Positions 23,201 through 34,455 of a DNA stretch of 34,455 bases are shown here, piece after piece (position 1 is the first letter of the stretch; the number at the start of each line of letters is the position of its first letter). The notes under the pieces are model-generated. The model worked only from the letters and a program-made list of their open reading frames with translations, ran no database searches and was not told the origin of the DNA. The position numbers and the translations under genes were made by a program. This DNA comes from Lenisia limosa (taxonomy: Eukaryota > Breviatea). Location of the stretch: positions 1 to 34,455 of the forward strand of contig LPNZ01006643.1 in assembly GCA_001655205.1 (NCBI GenBank), in the 5' to 3' direction.

Positions 23201-26200
23201 TGTCGTGCATTTACGAATAAACAACCCCTTATCAAAATCCCAGCTATTTTTGGTTGTACCAAATTAAAATCCAGCATATTGCGAGTAATAAACTCTCACC
23301 ATTATCAATAAAACCCACCATGTCCCATAACACCCTTTGATGCCTTAGAGGGGGAGCTATCACTTTAACAGTGAGCAGCACACGAACCTCCGCGGGTCCT
23401 GGAGCCTATTTGGTTACACTATCCTTTAAAAGCTTCACTTTGGTACGAAAAAATACCATACTTCAAGATAAATCCTCAAAAACTATCGATATACTACCGA
23501 TCATGTTCTAACTGGAGTGAAGCTCTAGTCCTAATCTCTTAGTGCACAGAGCTTACCGATTTGTCAACCCCTTGGAGAGCGTATGAGATTTCTCCCCTTG
23601 ATATACCTTCTTCCTAAACGGTATTAAGACCGTTTGGAGTACAAAACTTCTAATATTATGATACGATACGGTGATATACGATATCGATACGATATGTTTA
23701 TTGGAATATTATCAAGAAATGAACATAATGAAAACTGAATTCTAACCACTCACTTCAACAAATGGAGCCGAAATATAGACGCCAACAGACCCTGTGCCGG
23801 GCCAAATAAACGGAACTGTTTCGAAGGTCACCTTCAACTTGGGACCGGAAATGTGGTGATATTCTGGAGGTGACAAGAGGCCTGAAAAGTGAATCTTTCA
23901 AGACAGCCCAAACAGGTGTTGTCAAGGCTGCAGATCAGGGTCTGGTTCACGATAACTGGCATGGCTGTTTCGTAGAGGGGCTGTGACGACCAAGGCCACA
24001 TGAAGGGGTCTGTGAAGTCCAAGTTTGGCGGCTGCGCGGAGACCTGAGGAACTCAGCAGAATGCGGGAATCAAGAAAATAATTGTCATTTTGGGATGTTG
24101 ATAATTTTTTTGTGATAATAAAAGTCGTACACATTTGAGGATTCAGAAAATAGTCAAAATCAGTCCATATTTAACTGTCTTCGTAGAATAGTATTAATAC
24201 CACACTCTTATCACTGTCCCCTTACCATCGGCTGAAAATCTTTAAAAAAGAGATAAGCGTCAAACGCATCGACTATTCCGTAACCGGATTCGAAAACATT
24301 TGTCTGCAGGTCATTAGTTATAGAAATGAGAATAAAAAAATGACAGTACACTGAAAGCCGTTTACCATCACGCTGATAATTAAATGCGACATAGAATATA
24401 ATATCCAAGAAAATCAATTGAATAAAGTCAAAGGATACAAATAAATACAGAAAGAAATCCACAAACACAATTACGGAGAATTGAAGATTCAACTGATAGT
24501 TAACATGAAGCACACAAACACTATCTTACGTAGATTTTGAAAAAAAGATTGTGAAACCACACCAAATTAGTAATTTTCAATAATTGGCAGAATTTATTTC
24601 ACAACCCTTTACCGGGGCATTTAATGGCTTAGCAGAATGGTGTAGAGCTTGTTTGATAGCAGCCGGTCTGATCCTTCGAGGAATATCGGGATTGGCTGAG
24701 ATGTTAGGCGGTCGTCTGTCTGAAGTAGGATCCAAAGATAGATAGCATACTAGAAAACAAAAACTCAACACGCGGAACAAAAAAAGTGATCAGCCCTCAA
24801 CCACCGGATTCGCATTCACCTCACCAGAAAGTAAGAGTGCAGCTACACCTGCAACCTGAAAAAGTGAAATGGTTTTCCCTCTGCCTTCAAAAGAACACTT
24901 GATTTTGAAAGCTTTAATTCGTATTTTCAATGAGTTTATGTGGCAGCTACGAATTTGACAGCATTTTTAACAAGAGGGTTGAGATTCCCATTGATGCCCC
25001 TTATATCGTACCTGAGGGGTGGCCACTGAAGTACCGGAGAGAAGACGACATCGGTGCCTTGTGTCACTTGATAGTACTTTGGATCCTGAATTGGTAAATA
25101 GACAATTACACATTATGATATGCTTATGATAAAACTTATCTTCTTTTTTGTATCATATGATACATATAGTATATAATATACTGTGTGATATATATAATAG
25201 GCTTCACCCACCGGTAAACAATCTGGTGTCTCACAAACCAAATTTTAACCACAAACAGGGTAAAACCGATTTACATCCAAGATCCCACCCTCACCCACCC
25301 AAAGCCATCATATCGGGTTTGGTTCGTCCGTATCCGAGTTCGCTTTCCCACAAAGTCATGCCCCTACTGGAGAATGTTGCGACCTTGGGGTTAGAAAAGA
25401 ACCGTGGACACAGTGGACAGTGTTTAACTTGTCTTCAAAACGCCGATTCTACGCTAAATCGCCCAACATACTTCGCCCTGTTGATCCACTGCTCCGACAG
25501 CGATTACGTCGGCTTGGTCGGCTGGGTTGTTGGCAGTTCTGAGGTGAGTAACTATAAATCCTCTAATATAATAATAATAATCAATGATACTAATATATGA
25601 TTTGTTACGTTATTGAGATAATTAATGTTTATATAATATGCTATCATATCATGCTATGTCTAATGACTCCTTCTTCCCCAACCCGTAAAGAGGTCCGTCG
25701 TTGCCTATCGCTGACACCACGACAATTCCGTTTGCAGAGGCCTCCCGAACTTTATCCACAAACGGCGAGTCACTGCAAAGTCAAACTGAGCTATTCATTT
25801 GATCCGCCTCTCTCCCACCCACCACTACCACTAGAGAGAAAAAGAAACAAAATATATCCTCACACTTCTCCCCAGAAGTACCTAAAATCGGGTCCACCGA
25901 TGCTCAGATTTGCAATGTCAATTTCCAAGAATATGGCGTAATTGAAGGCATCGAGGAACCAGGATGTAAGGGAAACTGGTGAAGTAATTGTTTTTCAGAA
26001 TGAGACAAAAAAAAAACGAATCAACTGATACCTAGGACATAATAACAATAAAAAAAAACTGTAGGTTTTTAGGTATTCAAGAATTCAGTTCCCGAAATAA
26101 AGTGTCAGATTGAGTACAATAAAATATACTCTCTTTATTGTATAAATAGCAGTAGAATCCAAGTTTAAGAACAACAATTACTCCAAACTCTCCATAAATG

Positions 26201-27729
26201 TCAATCACAAATAACCCATTAGTGGCGATACTGTTCCCGAAGTGAATCGACCCACCATGCTTCTTGGTAAAGACCTTGAAGATGTAGAGGTCAACATCGG
26301 GTGCAGGACCAGGGCATGTCAATGACTGGCTTGCAATAGACTATCGTCAGAAAAATAGTTTTTTGCAGTGTAATATGAGCCATAATCAGATAATGAGCAA
26401 TAGTTACATCAACACAATAATTACTGATTTCAAAGAGTATTCTTTGCATAAGAAAAAACCTGGAGCTTCATACACGTTTCCAAAATCATGTCTAATAGTG
26501 ACATTTATTTGAACCGAAAGTGAGGCTCTCAAAAAACCCATTGCCCACTCCAGCAACAAATGTACCATGTCCAACGTTGTCATTCATTCCCTCTTCTGAC
26601 GTCCAATTGGTGATCTCCTAGAGGTTTGAAACATTAAATAATAAATGATGACTTTTTAATTATCAAATCAATTCGTATAATAAAATACTGCTGCCCAACA
26701 CCCAATAAATGCAGCAAAATAAGAAGCATAATGTCATTATAGCCCTCCATATCAGATATAACGACTAACTTTTACATTTCGAAAGTGAGGGTGATTCTCC
26801 TGAAGCCCAGTGTCAAAAATCGCCACTTTGACACCTTTGCCTAAGCAATGGTCAATTCTAGAACAATCTGACCTTCGATTAAGTAGCTGTCCAACCCCCA
26901 CATCATACCTGTAATTCCTCTCTCCCATAAATGTGAGACTTTAAGAAATGCCGCTGATGTTTGCCCTAATGTTGTGAAAAACGAACAACAGGAACACCCC
27001 TCCTCTTCTTTGTTTTTTCACCAACCTTCTGAGGATAAAAGAGTTCTTTGGATTGGAGAAGGGCTGAGAGGTAAAACATGACTTTTACTTTAAACGCAGA
27101 ATAAAGTAACCCTACATACTCTATATCTTGCGGACTTGTTCTCAGAGCTTCATCTTCAAATATCCTCTTGACAAATTTTAAAGATTTGAGCTCCCTGAAA
27201 AGTAAAGGCTCGTTATTTTATGAACCGAAAGTTATAAGGGAAAGAGAGGATGTGATGTACAATACACTATTTTATAAGTTTGCACAATATAGTATACACG
27301 TAGAAAGCTATGTGTAGAGTTCTAAGGCAAATGGTGTGGACGGCCTCTGCCAGCTGTAAACATTCATTTCCAAACCTGAAACACGCATCTTCGTCACCGC
27401 TGTCAACCTGAGGAGATAATCAGAATCATAACATCGAATATTCCTCCAGAACTTCATTTGATTGATGTAAAAACTCTCAAGATTTCATGAAAAATCCAAC
27501 AACACCAAGCTACCGTGAATTTGAGATAGTCACTTGGAGCTTTCCTGGCAACCAATCGATGCGGTAACAGAACCAGGGAAGAACATGAAGGCGGTATGTC
27601 GAATTGCTCAAGGCTTTTGACTGGTTCGCGTTGTGTGAACTGCAAGATATGGACAGTGGGCTGATGCAAGCCAAAGGTAAAGGCAGTACATAGTAGTACA
27701 AAGGCAGGAATGCACCCTTTCATTTTCAA
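20216..27729 (-). CDS. MBTPS1: Membrane-bound site-1 protease (subtilase S8)
   Basis: S1P is a Golgi/ER membrane serine protease that cuts lumenal loops of membrane-bound transcription factors and other secretory proteins. Thirty exons, all phase-consistent, run from 27514-27729 down to 20216-20329 and sum to 2922 bp, giving 973 residues against 1052 in human. Order: signal peptide [20 protein letters not shown]; propeptide ending near QRTLLSSE; catalytic Asp in VAIFDTG (26812-26814); His in GHGTFVAG (26567-26569); [12 protein letters not shown] and NLSIGGPDF; oxyanion Asn in [11 protein letters not shown] (25683-25772); FSSRGMT (25299-25383); Ser in LSGTSVATP (25027-25029); the S1P-specific region with [11 protein letters not shown] (23914-24043), [20 protein letters not shown] (23046-23150) and [19 protein letters not shown] (21092-21280); TM helix [20 protein letters not shown] and a basic tail. 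All four catalytic residues are intact. Gap 21002-21089 is intronic in this model. I am very sure of the family. Confidence 0.96.
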
Positions 27730-28124
27730 TTACTAATTACTCGCTTGTGTTTCCAACGCTATTTCATTCAAAGAAAACACTAGGCGCTCATCTCACAAAT
27801 GATGTCTATCATCATCTCTCACATGTAGGAGAGGCAGGGGTGGCAACGAATAACGAAGTGGACTGAGTGGAGGGCCTTTTCTTTGTTGTTCCTTCTTCCT
27901 TCTCATTCCAGGGTGATGAGGGGTTTACTGCTTGAGTAGCGGTTTGCAAGCACGGGGTGGGTGTGGGTGGTATATAAAATAAGACATGGGGTTACTCTGA
28001 ATGATCTATCACATGGGTGGTGAGTTGAAGGTTACTTACGATCAGTAAGAGCATTGATGAACCCAATAATAGGGCTTGAATAGGGCTTAGGAAGGTTTTT
28101 AGGCTTTTGTGAGCACCTATCGCA
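27730..28124. promoter_or_regulatory. Shared divergent upstream region with TATA-like site
   Basis: These 395 bp lie between the start codons of the minus-strand site-1 protease and the plus-strand phosphodiesterase. A TATA-like TATATAAAAT is at 27971-27980 on the plus strand, about 145 bp before the phosphodiesterase start codon. Promoter function is inferred from position. Confidence 0.4.
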
Positions 28125-31100
28125 ATGCGGGGCGGAAAGCAATATCCTATTCAACCTTTTGAAACAGAAACACCATCAGGACATGCCCTACTGAAGCATC
28201 CGCGCAGTGCTAGGACAACAGGGTCAGCTGTGAGCGGAAGGAGCTCTCGCCGCGGAAGCTATGCTAGTTCTCTTGGGAAGTTTTCAATTCGGAAATCAGC
28301 AGGCGGAAGCACGAATTCGATTCAGGTTTGGAAAAAGGGCGAAGCCGTTTTATGTTTTCAGAGCTTCGTATCTGTATATTCCTCGCAATATCAGCTTCCT
28401 GACTGCCCAATCCAGCCTCCTGCAGGGTTTCAATCCAAATCAACATGGAATGTGAGGAGGATTTTCCATAATAATAATCGCTTTAGACAATAATTCAGCT
28501 TACGGTGGCCTTCTTTATTCCTGCTATGTTCCTTTTATCGGCTACATTCTTCGCTTTGTACGAGAGAGAGCTCGATGGTTCACACACCGCTTTGGAGATC
28601 ATTGAATTGGAACACCTTTCGGTAGGCCTGGTAGTCTGATCCGAATATATCTTTATTGAATTAGTACATACACACTGCGGGGGCTTGTTTTTGAAAAGGG
28701 GAGATATTTTACCTTGAAGCATGAACTGTCATTTTTTATTCCCACTGACAACGCCTCATTCTCTTGTTTATACCTAGTTTTCATTGTTAGGTATGTGTTA
28801 GGGTGATTATAAAACATACACTAACAGATAGATCCTATATTTGAACATAATTAATCTTTTGTGAGCACACTTTCTACCTTTCCACTATTTGTGGTCAGTG
28901 TTGGCAAAAGACAGTGCAGAGCACAGGCAGTAGCTGCCAGATTGATTTCAGCCCCCCTCATTATAATGAGTTTAGATGTTATTGCTGTCATCCTGCTTTC
29001 ATCATATTGTACAACTCTCCGTTTTTCCACTTACGGATAAATAAACATTTAACGGAGTTATTTTCCGAACCACCTTTTCATTCACGTATGTTTTTGATGA
29101 GTTTATCGGATCTCCCCGAAAAAGAACGAAATAGTCTGTACTCCCTGTACTCATGTGATCTGTCATGTTTTGGTCCGTAAATAATCGATAATAGCAGGTC
29201 TCATACTCTATCCCTTTTTCTTTTTCCTCAATTCCGAACCCCATGTAGCATTTGATATTTGACGCTATTCAGCAAGTTCAAGCTGTACAAGTCAACCGCC
29301 TCATCAACCTGCCGCCTGATATGAACTTCCTTGACGCTGCTGTTCTGAGGGAGTACAAGGCTGACAACGGAACCACTTTCCAAACGGTGAGTTCTACAAG
29401 ATGTCAAAAGAGCCTTGTCATTTCAGGAATTCGTTTTTAAAAAGGGACAAATGGGTATTAGTATGTCATAATTCAGAACATAGCTTATTAGTAGAGCTCC
29501 GGGCAATTAGTATTAATAAAATATTAATATTATTAATACATATCAGACCGTCCACTATCTGTGAAAACAAGCCAAATGAACATTTTCCTTGATAGAANNN
29601 NNNNNNNNNNNNNNNNNNNNNNNNNNNNNNNNNNNNNNNNNNNTCTCGCCAATAAAAATGTTGTCATCAACAAAAAAAAGTTATTGTCATTTTTGTTAGC
29701 AACAAGAGTGTTACAACAATTCTCTTAGTTATATGCCATATTTTTAGCAAAATTTTTCGTATATTTCAAAAAATTCACAGATAGAGGAAAATTCACAGAT
29801 ATAATATGGACGTTGTGATATCATATTTTAATATCAAAGTATTAATTTTCCAACATTATACATTATAAAAGGAGTATTAATAAATATAAATACTGAAGAA
29901 GCAGTATTAACAAATCAGAAAACAGAAGAACAAAACAATCAACGGAATGAAACCCATTTTTTAACAACATTGTTCTTGCATAATCAACGAACATCCCCAC
30001 TCCCCCTGAGTTATTGACCTTTTGTCTTTGTTAATTTTGTGTCTTCTATTCACCACCACCACCACAGACTGACGACATTCCGACGGCGATCTCATTGATC
30101 GAACTGACTTTCAAAGACTTTGGTTCAGCCAGACCGAAATTCAACCAGGTACTGCGGAGTCATATGTGGTCAGCCCATTGAGAAAGCTAAGTAACCCTTT
30201 CGTTGAACTGTAAATTGTGAGGTGATCTTTTTATAACCGTATTGACCCCCCCCCCNNNNNNNNNNNNNNNNNNNNNNNNNNNNNNNNNNNNNNNNNNNNN
30301 NNNNNNNNNNNNNNNNNNNNNNNNNNNNNNNNNNNNNNNNNNNNNNNNACAAATGGCGAATCCATAATTGTAAGAGGGATACCGATTCTTGGAGGCTGTT
30401 CTTTTGATTATCTTTTGTTATTACAGGGTTGATTCGATTTTGTTCTTTCAACATTACAAATACTGTATTTNNNNNNNNNNNNNNNNNNNNNNNNNNNNNN
30501 NNNNNNNNNNNNNNNNNNNNNNNNNNNNNNNNNNNNNNNNNNNNNNNNNNNNNNNNNNNNNNNNNNNNNNNNNNNNNNNNNNNNNNNNNNNNNNNNNNNN
30601 ATGTTATAATCCAAGAAATGTAAGTGTTAAATAAAACTAATGACCGTGTATTGGACTTGGTCTTTTATCTCTTATCAACATTATTTTGCATTCGCCTTCT
30701 TCTATGACTTGGTAGTGGAGAACTGTACTTCTCGCGCCTAGACCTCAACATTGAGAACGGCGCGGTCGAAGTGCCTTATCGCCCAATGCTGCGCTACGGC
30801 CAACACTTCTACAGTGCCGACAAAGACACTCATGGTGTTGTTCTCATTAACTACGCTGGTGAGTGGCCTTATTGTATGTTATCAAATGAGAGATAATAAA
30901 GGGAAAGCAGTCAATGCTGTCATCATATTTATCCGAGATAACCTCGTTTGTCTTACAATTCCGTGACCGGTATTATATGTTTCTTTAGTGGGTGTTTTTT
31001 GAATATAATATAATAGCTATACTATTATATTATATAGCTATATGATAGTATGATATACTACATGTTATATACTATTATGTATATGTATATACTATGTAAT

Positions 31101-34100
31101 ATATATGTATAATCAAATATTATTTGATATTTTTTTGGGTGAAAGATTGCCAAGATTTCACAACTCAGCCGAAGATATGTTGACATCCCTAAGAGCTTTG
31201 GGTTCATCTGATTCCCAGGTATTCCTGATTGACTACTATGGGTGGGCGGTTGTTGGCTTGGACTGTATTTGAGATATGATTAAATTGAATGTAACTTATT
31301 TCACGTATTTTAGTCTACTTTTTTCAAGATTTGAGAACACAAATGACACTTTCACGTCCGTGTGACCTTCTAACCGCCTCCAGCTACTTCATCATGTCGT
31401 CAAGTGCTCCTGATGATGACTGGGGATGGATGCTGGGTAACGACACCGTTAATATGAAGCTACGCCACCCCCATGCTTGGACTTCTATCTCTAAGATGAT
31501 TGAGAACAAGGAGATCGATGGTTCGTTGACCTAATGCCTGACCTCGCTTCGCTCCTTTTGGGTATCCACGGCATCATGCACAAAATTTAAAAACAATTGT
31601 GATTTTTTAGGGCAAGTACATCTCGACGACGGACTATACACTTTCAAAATTAGCGCTCCTCAGTATATTTCCTGCCACTCTTCCACTGTTGATGCAACCA
31701 ATTCAACCCACCCATGCAAAGCTATTGTGAGAGGGCACTTCACTTGGTATTAAAGAAGCATTGGTTATTTTTGGATGTTATCGAGGCAGATCATGAACTA
31801 TTTTTTTTATCCTTTTTCCTTCTCATTCCTCTAGTATGATCTTGACCACAACAACATTTGGATTATGGTGACGTTTGTACCGAAGAGCTCTTATGATGAT
31901 GAAGCCATTTTCAATAGCAACTTCACTACCTGGTTTGTTGGCGCATTCAGGCTGACAACAATACTGTATTTCTGTCGTTTTACTTTTTATCGGAATGCAG
32001 ATCCTTTTTTTACCCGATCGGTCACACCTCAGGATTATTTCGTCCCTCTTGCTGTTGTTTGTTGCCATTCTCGCGGCCTACCTCATCATGCGTTCAGTTG
32101 TTGACGAGAGGTGGAAGAAATATGACAAGAACGTCTTGCTCTACCAGGTAGGTGTTCCCTCCCCTGACGTAATGGAGTCAATATTCCAAGCAATATACAC
32201 CCTCCTACTTGTGTAGGGCAGAGTTCATATCATTACGGCAATTTACTCGCTTCCATTGTTCCTCCCCTCGCTCCCAAAGTTCAATTTTGTATATATTTTG
32301 TACTCTGGCTGTCGCTTTATTTAGAGCGACAATACATTAAACACTAAAGGCTGAAACAATGCTCCGGCGCTTCCTTGAGGAGAAGAAGCGGACCAAAACC
32401 CTGCAGAAGCGTATTGACGACATTACATCAGGAAAGGTCTGTAGAGTCTTGGATTTAGAAATACTCTGTATCAAAAGGAAAGGATATCATATACTTGCGA
32501 AAAGACAATAGTCAGAACATATATGATATTAATATATCATACACATATAGTATAATATATGTACATATTATATCTACAAAACCCAGGGCTTCCTTCCAAA
32601 CAAATACCATCTTCTGAAAGCAATTCCTCACGCTTCAGGTCAATGGAATGTCTGTTTCTTCGCCTTTTGAGTCAGCCATGAAACTCTTAAAGACTGTAGG
32701 GTGGGGTTCTACTACAGCTTTGAGTCATAACGCGCTACACGGCTTCGGCCCAATATTGTGTGTATTTTTGTTTTGAATTGCGTGATGGCATGGTAGGACT
32801 ATTCAACCTGGAGGTATCTAGAATTTTCCGTTTGAGTTTCATAAATTTCAAATTCTCACTCATTTTGGTTTTTTTCTGTTTTAGAAATCATCTCTTTACC
32901 AGTGATGGGATGCGGTGCTGNNNNNNNNNNNNNNNNNNNNNNNNNNNNNNNNNNNNNNNNNNNNNNNNNNNNNNNNNNNNNNNNNNNNNNNNNNNNNNNN
33001 NNNNNNNNNNNNNNNNNNNNNNNNNNNNNNNNNNNNNNNNNNNNNNNNNNNNNNNNNNNNNNNNNNNNNNNNNNNNNNNNNNNNNNNCGATATTTTGGCC
33101 GCTAACTCCCGAGAGCTCTTCCGACCTGATATGGAGAAACAGGTGGGTGGGACCTTCAGCTGAGAGAAAAAAATTGAAAACCTCTTTTCATCATTATTCT
33201 GGCATGAATCAACTAAAATTATTTATTGCACACTATTCTCTTGAACAATCATACGCTGGGTGTAGAGAATCGAAGTAAATGATTGCGATGTTGGCAGTAA
33301 CGATGATGTAGTGACATTCTCTCCTCCCAGGGGTGATTTGGGGGGGGGGGGGGTTTANNNNNNNNNNNNNNNNNNNNNNNNNNNNNNNNNNNNNNNNNNN
33401 NNNNNNNNNNNNNNNNNNNNNNNNNNNNNNNNNNNNNNNNNNNNNNNNNNNNNNNNNNNNNATGAGGAGACGGAAGCATGGTTGTTCTACGAGCTTGCTA
33501 AAAAGAAGGACAGCAGCCAGACCCGGGTGGCAAGTGCTCAGCAAACTACAACAAGTGACACGCCTCTTTCAGGCGCCATGTCTATTGCTGTTCCCTGTAG
33601 GGGGGGGGGTGCCATGATATTTGTGGGGCATGAAGCACCCTCAGTTCTCAGCTCTCTATACTTTTGTCAGCAAAACCGTTGTGATGATCCGTGGTTCACC
33701 TTACAGCCATGAATGTGCCCAAAACAAGAATGTCGCCCTTCGAGGCAATGTTGTCCAGCCTTCCGCAGAACTATATTCCAGATATCAGAAAGTAGGTCTT
33801 CTTTATTCTTTTTTTTTTTCATATTGTCCCATTTCACGCTATCTCTCTCCCGACTTATAATGTAGACACCTTTCAGCCCCTTCAGCCTTGGTTATGGACA
33901 CAAAGTCCTTGGCCCAATCATGTGGCGGAACTCCCCTTATTGTTGCGGCGATGCATGTCATGGAAAAGCACAGCATCTTCCAAAAGGTGTGTGGGGCTGA
34001 TATGCTATCTATATTGGATTATCAAGTCAAGACCCTCTGCTAATATTCAAAAATGCAAAATTCAAGTCTCCATCCAAATTGGCCAATTTGTACCAATGTC

Positions 34101-34455
34101 CATCACATTTCATTCTTCCCGGATGTGCAAATGCAATAATCTATTATGCTTATCACACTGATCTTTTTACAGTATTCAATTTTTGGTCATTTTGACAGGT
34201 GTTGACTATTATCATATCCACTCGTAGATAGTTGAGTTTTCAATGATACTCTGACACTTGTTTGATTTGTTTTAAAATCACATCACCAGGTGAGTTTGGA
34301 CGTGGAGGTGTTCAGACGCTTTGTCTCCGCAATCGAATCAGGATACGTCACCTCCAATGACTACCACAATAAGTTAGGTTATTCACATTAAAATACTTGT
34401 GATGCCATTGATATGATGTTGTTTGGATCATAATCACCAATTGCTACCCCCCCCC
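28125..34455 (+). CDS. Receptor-like class I cyclic-nucleotide phosphodiesterase (3' partial)
   Basis: A two-pass membrane protein predicted to sense an extracellular ligand and hydrolyse cAMP or cGMP inside the cell. A basic, Ser/Arg-rich N-tail (28125-28325) and a linker (28362-28451) precede TM1, LTVAFFIPAMFLLSATFFAL (28499-28621). The sensor follows in exons 29249-29386, 30068-30148, 30716-30862 (YFSRLDLNIENG, EVPYRPMLRYG, GVVLINYAGE), 31146-31241 (VFLIDYYG), 31384-31520 (SAPDDDWGWML, HPHAW), 31611-31726 (LDDGLYTFKI) and 31835-31932. TM2 IISSLLLLFVAILAAYLIM (32033-32147) leads to a coiled coil (32350-32436), SPFESAMKLLKT (32639-32695), DILAANSRELFRPDME (33088-33142), DEETEAWLFYELAKKK (after gap 33461), and the PDE domain start: GGTPLIVAAMHVMEKHSIF (33866-33986) and VFRRFVSAIESGYV with DYHNK (34290-34372). 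The rest of the catalytic domain is beyond the right edge. Gaps at 30256-30600, 32921-33087 and 33358-33461 may hide exons. Confidence 0.88.
31001..31111. repeat. AT-rich palindromic island in phosphodiesterase intron
   Basis: About 110 bp of nearly pure A/T with TATAGCTATA, ATACTATTAT and TATATAC words, many self-complementary, in the intron between exons 30716-30862 and 31146-31241. Its word content resembles the islands in the transporter introns. A shorter one is at 32518-32575. Confidence 0.6.

Noticed and set aside
24211-24513. Hydrophobic 100-codon minus-strand ORF
   Set aside because: Most of it is read-through of an intron between site-1 protease exons 24613-24749 and 24226-24303; only the latter part is coding.
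25148-25600. 150-codon plus-strand ORF
   Set aside because: It is antisense to site-1 protease exons 25472-25538 and 25299-25383, which are strongly supported by family motifs.
1-34455. tRNA, rRNA, CRISPR arrays or insertion sequences
   Set aside because: Scanning by eye showed no cloverleaf-like sequences, conserved rRNA segments, spaced direct repeats or transposase frames.

Overview
This is a window of intron-dense nuclear DNA from a eukaryote. All six genes are split by many short introns with GT...AG ends, exons are often only 30-140 bp, and neither bacterial operons nor Shine-Dalgarno sites are seen. The gene content (RAD17 checkpoint loader, site-1 protease, PHS-family phosphate transporter, transmembrane class I cyclic-nucleotide phosphodiesterase) fits a protist or alga. 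I cannot name the organism from sequence alone. Thirteen runs of N interrupt the window (354-456, 3560-3639, 6891-7009, 11194-11274, 12059-12157, 13396-13545, 15793-15886, 21002-21089, 29598-29643, 30256-30348, 30471-30600, 32921-33087, 33358-33461). Several start beside homopolymer runs.

Layout. (1) 1-5950, plus strand: RAD17, cut by the left edge, with a long Q/P/S-rich insertion inside its AAA+ ATPase module. (2) 6422-10783, plus: a secreted protein of about 461 residues that I do not recognise. (3) 11588-16621, minus: a phosphate:H+ symporter-like (PHS, Pho84-type) transporter. (4) 17010-19407, plus: a 293-residue protein with a disordered front half and coiled-coil back half, function unknown. 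(5) 20216-27729, minus: a complete membrane-bound site-1 protease (MBTPS1/S1P) in 30 exons, whose exons sum to an exact multiple of three. (6) 28125 to the right edge, plus: a receptor-like phosphodiesterase with TM helix, extracellular sensor, second TM helix, coiled coil, then the start of a PDE catalytic domain.

Genes 3/4 and 5/6 are divergent pairs with about 390 bp between start codons. Genes 2/3 and 4/5 converge. The genes share no obvious pathway, though three of the six (2, 5, 6) encode secretory-pathway or surface proteins and a fourth (3) a membrane transporter.

The most striking feature is gene 6. Its extracellular region closely follows the motif order I know from bacterial double-Cache-like sensors of histidine kinases and GGDEF proteins, yet it is joined to a eukaryotic class I PDE. 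Gene 3 keeps nearly all phosphate-binding residues of the PHS family but has lost two acidic positions associated with proton coupling.

Exon models were made by hand from reading frame, splice signals, phase agreement and remembered family sequences. No alignment or search was run.
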